In this document: piece by piece, positions 7,175 to 8,616 of the stretch | Position numbering within the stretch: the stretch's first letter is position 1 | How the letters are laid out: each line of letters begins with the position of its first letter | From: SYFY01 sp031385325 | GTDB taxonomy: Bacteria; Pseudomonadota; Gammaproteobacteria; Pseudomonadales; Azotimanducaceae | Assembly: GCA_031385325.1 (NCBI GenBank) | Contig: JANNBJ010000141.1 | Span: forward strand, 1-8,616 | Direction: 5' to 3' | Length of the DNA stretch: 8,616 nt | Translations under genes and position numbers: made by a program | Notes under the pieces: generated by a model | Seen by the model: the letters and a program-made list of their open reading frames with translations, nothing else | Database searches by the model: none | What the model was told of the DNA's origin: nothing

Positions 7175-8031
7175 TGCGAATTGCGATCGGTGGCATAGAA
7201 CATGAGACCAACACTTATGCGCAGGGGCTGACCACAACCGGCCAGTTTGCCGTGTTGCGCGCCGAGCGCATGCTGGCTACCGCCGGACAGGAAACATCGA
7301 TTGGTGGCGCGGTGGCCGCCTGTCTTCGCCAGGACGTTACACCTGTGCCTCTCCTGCATGCGTGGGCACAACCGTCGGGCATCGTCGAGGCTGCGACCTA
7401 CCAGGCATTCAAGGCTGAACTGCTTGAACTGCTGCGCGCGGTGCTGCCGGTCGATGGTTGTGTGCTGTGTCTGCACGGGGCCGGCGTGGTTGAAGGCATC
7501 CCGGATCTTGAGGGCGACCTGTGTCGTGCCGTTCGTGGGGTGGTCGGCGATGGCGTCCCGGTCACCGCAGTCTTTGACCTGCATGGCAACATCACGCAGG
7601 CGATGGGTGATGCGCTCAACGGGGTGTTTGCCTGTCACCAGTATCCACACATCGATCTGCATGAACGTGCCGGAGAAGCGGTTGCATTGATCGTTGAACA
7701 GGTTCGCACCCGCAGCCAGGCCAGATGTTCCGTGGCGGCGTTACCGCTGTTGTTGCCGACCACGACGACGTTTGAGGGCATTGGTCAGACGATGCTGAAT
7801 GAGGTTTTGCAGCGGGAGGCTCAGGAAGGTGTCATCGACATCAGCTGGTTTCACGGATTTCCCTATACCGATGTGCCCCATGTCGGGGCGTCGATTGTGG
7901 TGACCGCCTGGGATGATCGCGGGCCGGAAATTGCCCGGCGACTGGCCGCTGATCTGTGGTCGCGTCGCGAAGATTTCAGGGCGCGCAGTTTGTCGGCAGA
8001 TGCGGCGGTCGAGGAAGACTGGCGCTGGTAA
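7174..8031 (+). CDS. M81 family metallopeptidase (MlrC-like), N-terminal part, frameshifted
   Basis: The family is named for microcystinase C (MlrC), the zinc peptidase that cuts linearised microcystin fragments; most members have unknown substrates. Seen here: MRIAIGGIEHETNT at the N-terminus, CLHGAG (99-104), DLHGN (D135, H137) and HQYPHIDLHER (H159). D135/H137/H159 keep the spacing of the zinc ligands of MlrC (Asp-x-His, then His 22 residues on). The frame ends at TAA 8029-8031 after 285 residues, against about 480-510 for the family. The last residues, EDWRW, do not fit; before them, LSADAAVEE does. The sequence after the stop encodes the missing domain in another frame. ATG 7174 overlaps the preceding TGA by one base, and AAGG lies 9 bases upstream. 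If not a sequencing error, the product would lack its C-terminal domain and probably be inactive. Confidence 0.9.
   Translation: MRIAIGGIEHETNTYAQGLTTTGQFAVLRAERMLATAGQETSIGGAVAACLRQDVTPVPLLHAWAQPSGIVEAATYQAFKAELLELLRAVLPVDGCVLCLHGAGVVEGIPDLEGDLCRAVRGVVGDGVPVTAVFDLHGNITQAMGDALNGVFACHQYPHIDLHERAGEAVALIVEQVRTRSQARCSVAALPLLLPTTTTFEGIGQTMLNEVLQREAQEGVIDISWFHGFPYTDVPHVGASIVVTAWDDRGPEIARRLAADLWSRREDFRARSLSADAAVEEDWRW
8014..8018 (+). other. Probable -1 frameshift site in the M81 gene
   Basis: The upstream frame gives AAVEE and the downstream frame gives LALVTSQ. Adding a single base within GAAGA (8014-8018), for example to make GAA GCA CTG, joins them as AAVEEALALVTSQ. No slippery heptamer or long homopolymer is present, so programmed frameshifting is unlikely. 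Either a true mutation or a sequence error fits. Confidence 0.8.
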
Positions 8032-8616
8032 CAAGTCAAAGAACGGGTCCGATCGTCATCAACGAGACATCGGACAACTGTGGTGGCGGGGCGCCAGGCG
8101 ACGGCACTCACCTGCTTCGCGCACTGCTCGACCGGAACCTTGGTGCGAAGGCTTGTTTTGGTTTTGTCGTTGATGCTGAAACGTCCGCATTGGCGCACCG
8201 AGCAGGCATCGGCAAGACCATCGACATCATGCTCGGCGGCCGGACCGATACACTCCATGGCGCACCTGTCATGGCTCAGGCCTACATCAAGTCGCTCCAC
8301 GATGGTCGCATCGAGATGCAGGCCATGATGAAGGGCGCGCCCATCAACCTTGGCCCGATGGCACGTCTGGTCATCAACGATATGGACGTCATCGTCGCGT
8401 CCAGACGGTCGCAGACGTTTGATCCAGAGCCGTTCCTCGCACTTGGCATGGACGTTCGGCGTTATGCCATTGTTGCGCTGAAGTCGAGCAACCACTTTCG
8501 CGCTGGGTTCAAGGATGTGGCCGGTGCGATCGTCACGGCGGATCCGCCGGGGCTGACGACGCATCATGTCGAGATATTTCCGCGTGTGCAGAACACCGGG
8601 GCGTTGTGGCCGCTGC
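8016..8616 (+). CDS. M81 family metallopeptidase (MlrC-like), C-terminal domain in shifted frame, reaches window end
   Basis: This continues the preceding gene one base back. It reads LALVTSQRTGPIVINETSDN, then CGGGAPGDGTHLLRALLDRN, and runs about 200 codons without a stop to the window end. The TSDNCGGGAPGDGT segment is the hallmark of the MlrC C-terminal domain. Later parts include HRAGIGKTIDIMLGG, ALKSSNHFRAGF and a terminal TGALWPL. The family usually ends in a similar Pro-Leu-Asp, so only a few residues are likely missing. There is no start codon or ribosome site near its beginning, so it should not be translated alone. Joined to the first 280 or so residues it gives about 481 residues, the usual family length. 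The simplest reading is one gene with one base lost. Confidence 0.88.

Noticed and set aside
8005..8035. Programmed -1 frameshifting in the M81 gene
   Set aside because: There is no slippery heptamer at the junction and no evident downstream stem-loop, and family members are normally encoded in one frame.
6749..8567. Minus-strand open frames opposite the DUF3445 and M81 genes (for example 6769-7662 and 7863-8567)
   Set aside because: The plus strand carries recognisable domains through the whole interval, even across the frameshift, so these are shadows.

Overview
The window reads as a short stretch of proteobacterial, most likely gammaproteobacterial, chromosome. It is moderately GC-rich and densely packed. 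The class I fumarase resembles the roughly 507-residue enzyme of Pseudomonas relatives, and one gene carries a twin-arginine signal. The taxonomy rests on remembered family resemblance, not on a search. I see no rRNA, tRNA, CRISPR array, insertion sequence or phage gene. No gene-free stretch exceeds about 105 bases.

Left part (1-4171, minus strand): a peptidase M19 (membrane or renal dipeptidase) with a signal peptide is followed downstream by a very large Snf2-type helicase gene. The helicase reading frame is unbroken for 940 codons from ATG 2864 down to position 45, then stops making sense inside its Walker A motif (...LADDMG, with LGKT expected next). The cause is visible. Bases 1-47 are a perfect inverted copy of bases 159-205, so the left edge is a fold-back, probably an amplification or assembly chimera, and the helicase ATPase core is missing from this window. 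Three 16-bp tandem repeats lie just upstream of the helicase start.

Right part (4270-8616, plus strand), reading away from a 98-bp divergent intergenic region: a class I [4Fe-4S] fumarase; a small Tat-exported protein that looks like an FMN or F420 split-barrel protein; a DUF3445 protein related to the alpha subunit of haem-dependent oxidative N-demethylase; and an M81 (MlrC-like) metallopeptidase. The last three are tightly coupled: TGA/GTG overlap by 3 bp, and TGA/ATG by 1 bp. They look like one transcription unit, possibly starting with the fumarase, which ends 29 bp before the Tat gene. The M81 gene is broken by a -1 frameshift near 8014-8018. The C-terminal domain continues in the other frame to the window end and stops just short of the family's usual terminus.

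The most interesting biology is the linked trio: exported split-barrel protein, lone DUF3445 haem protein and M81 peptidase. By inference only, this could be a small pathway acting on an N-methylated amine or peptide-like compound. The most useful technical observations are the fold-back at the left end and the M81 frameshift. A perfect 24-bp palindrome inside the DUF3445 gene is also unexpected by chance.
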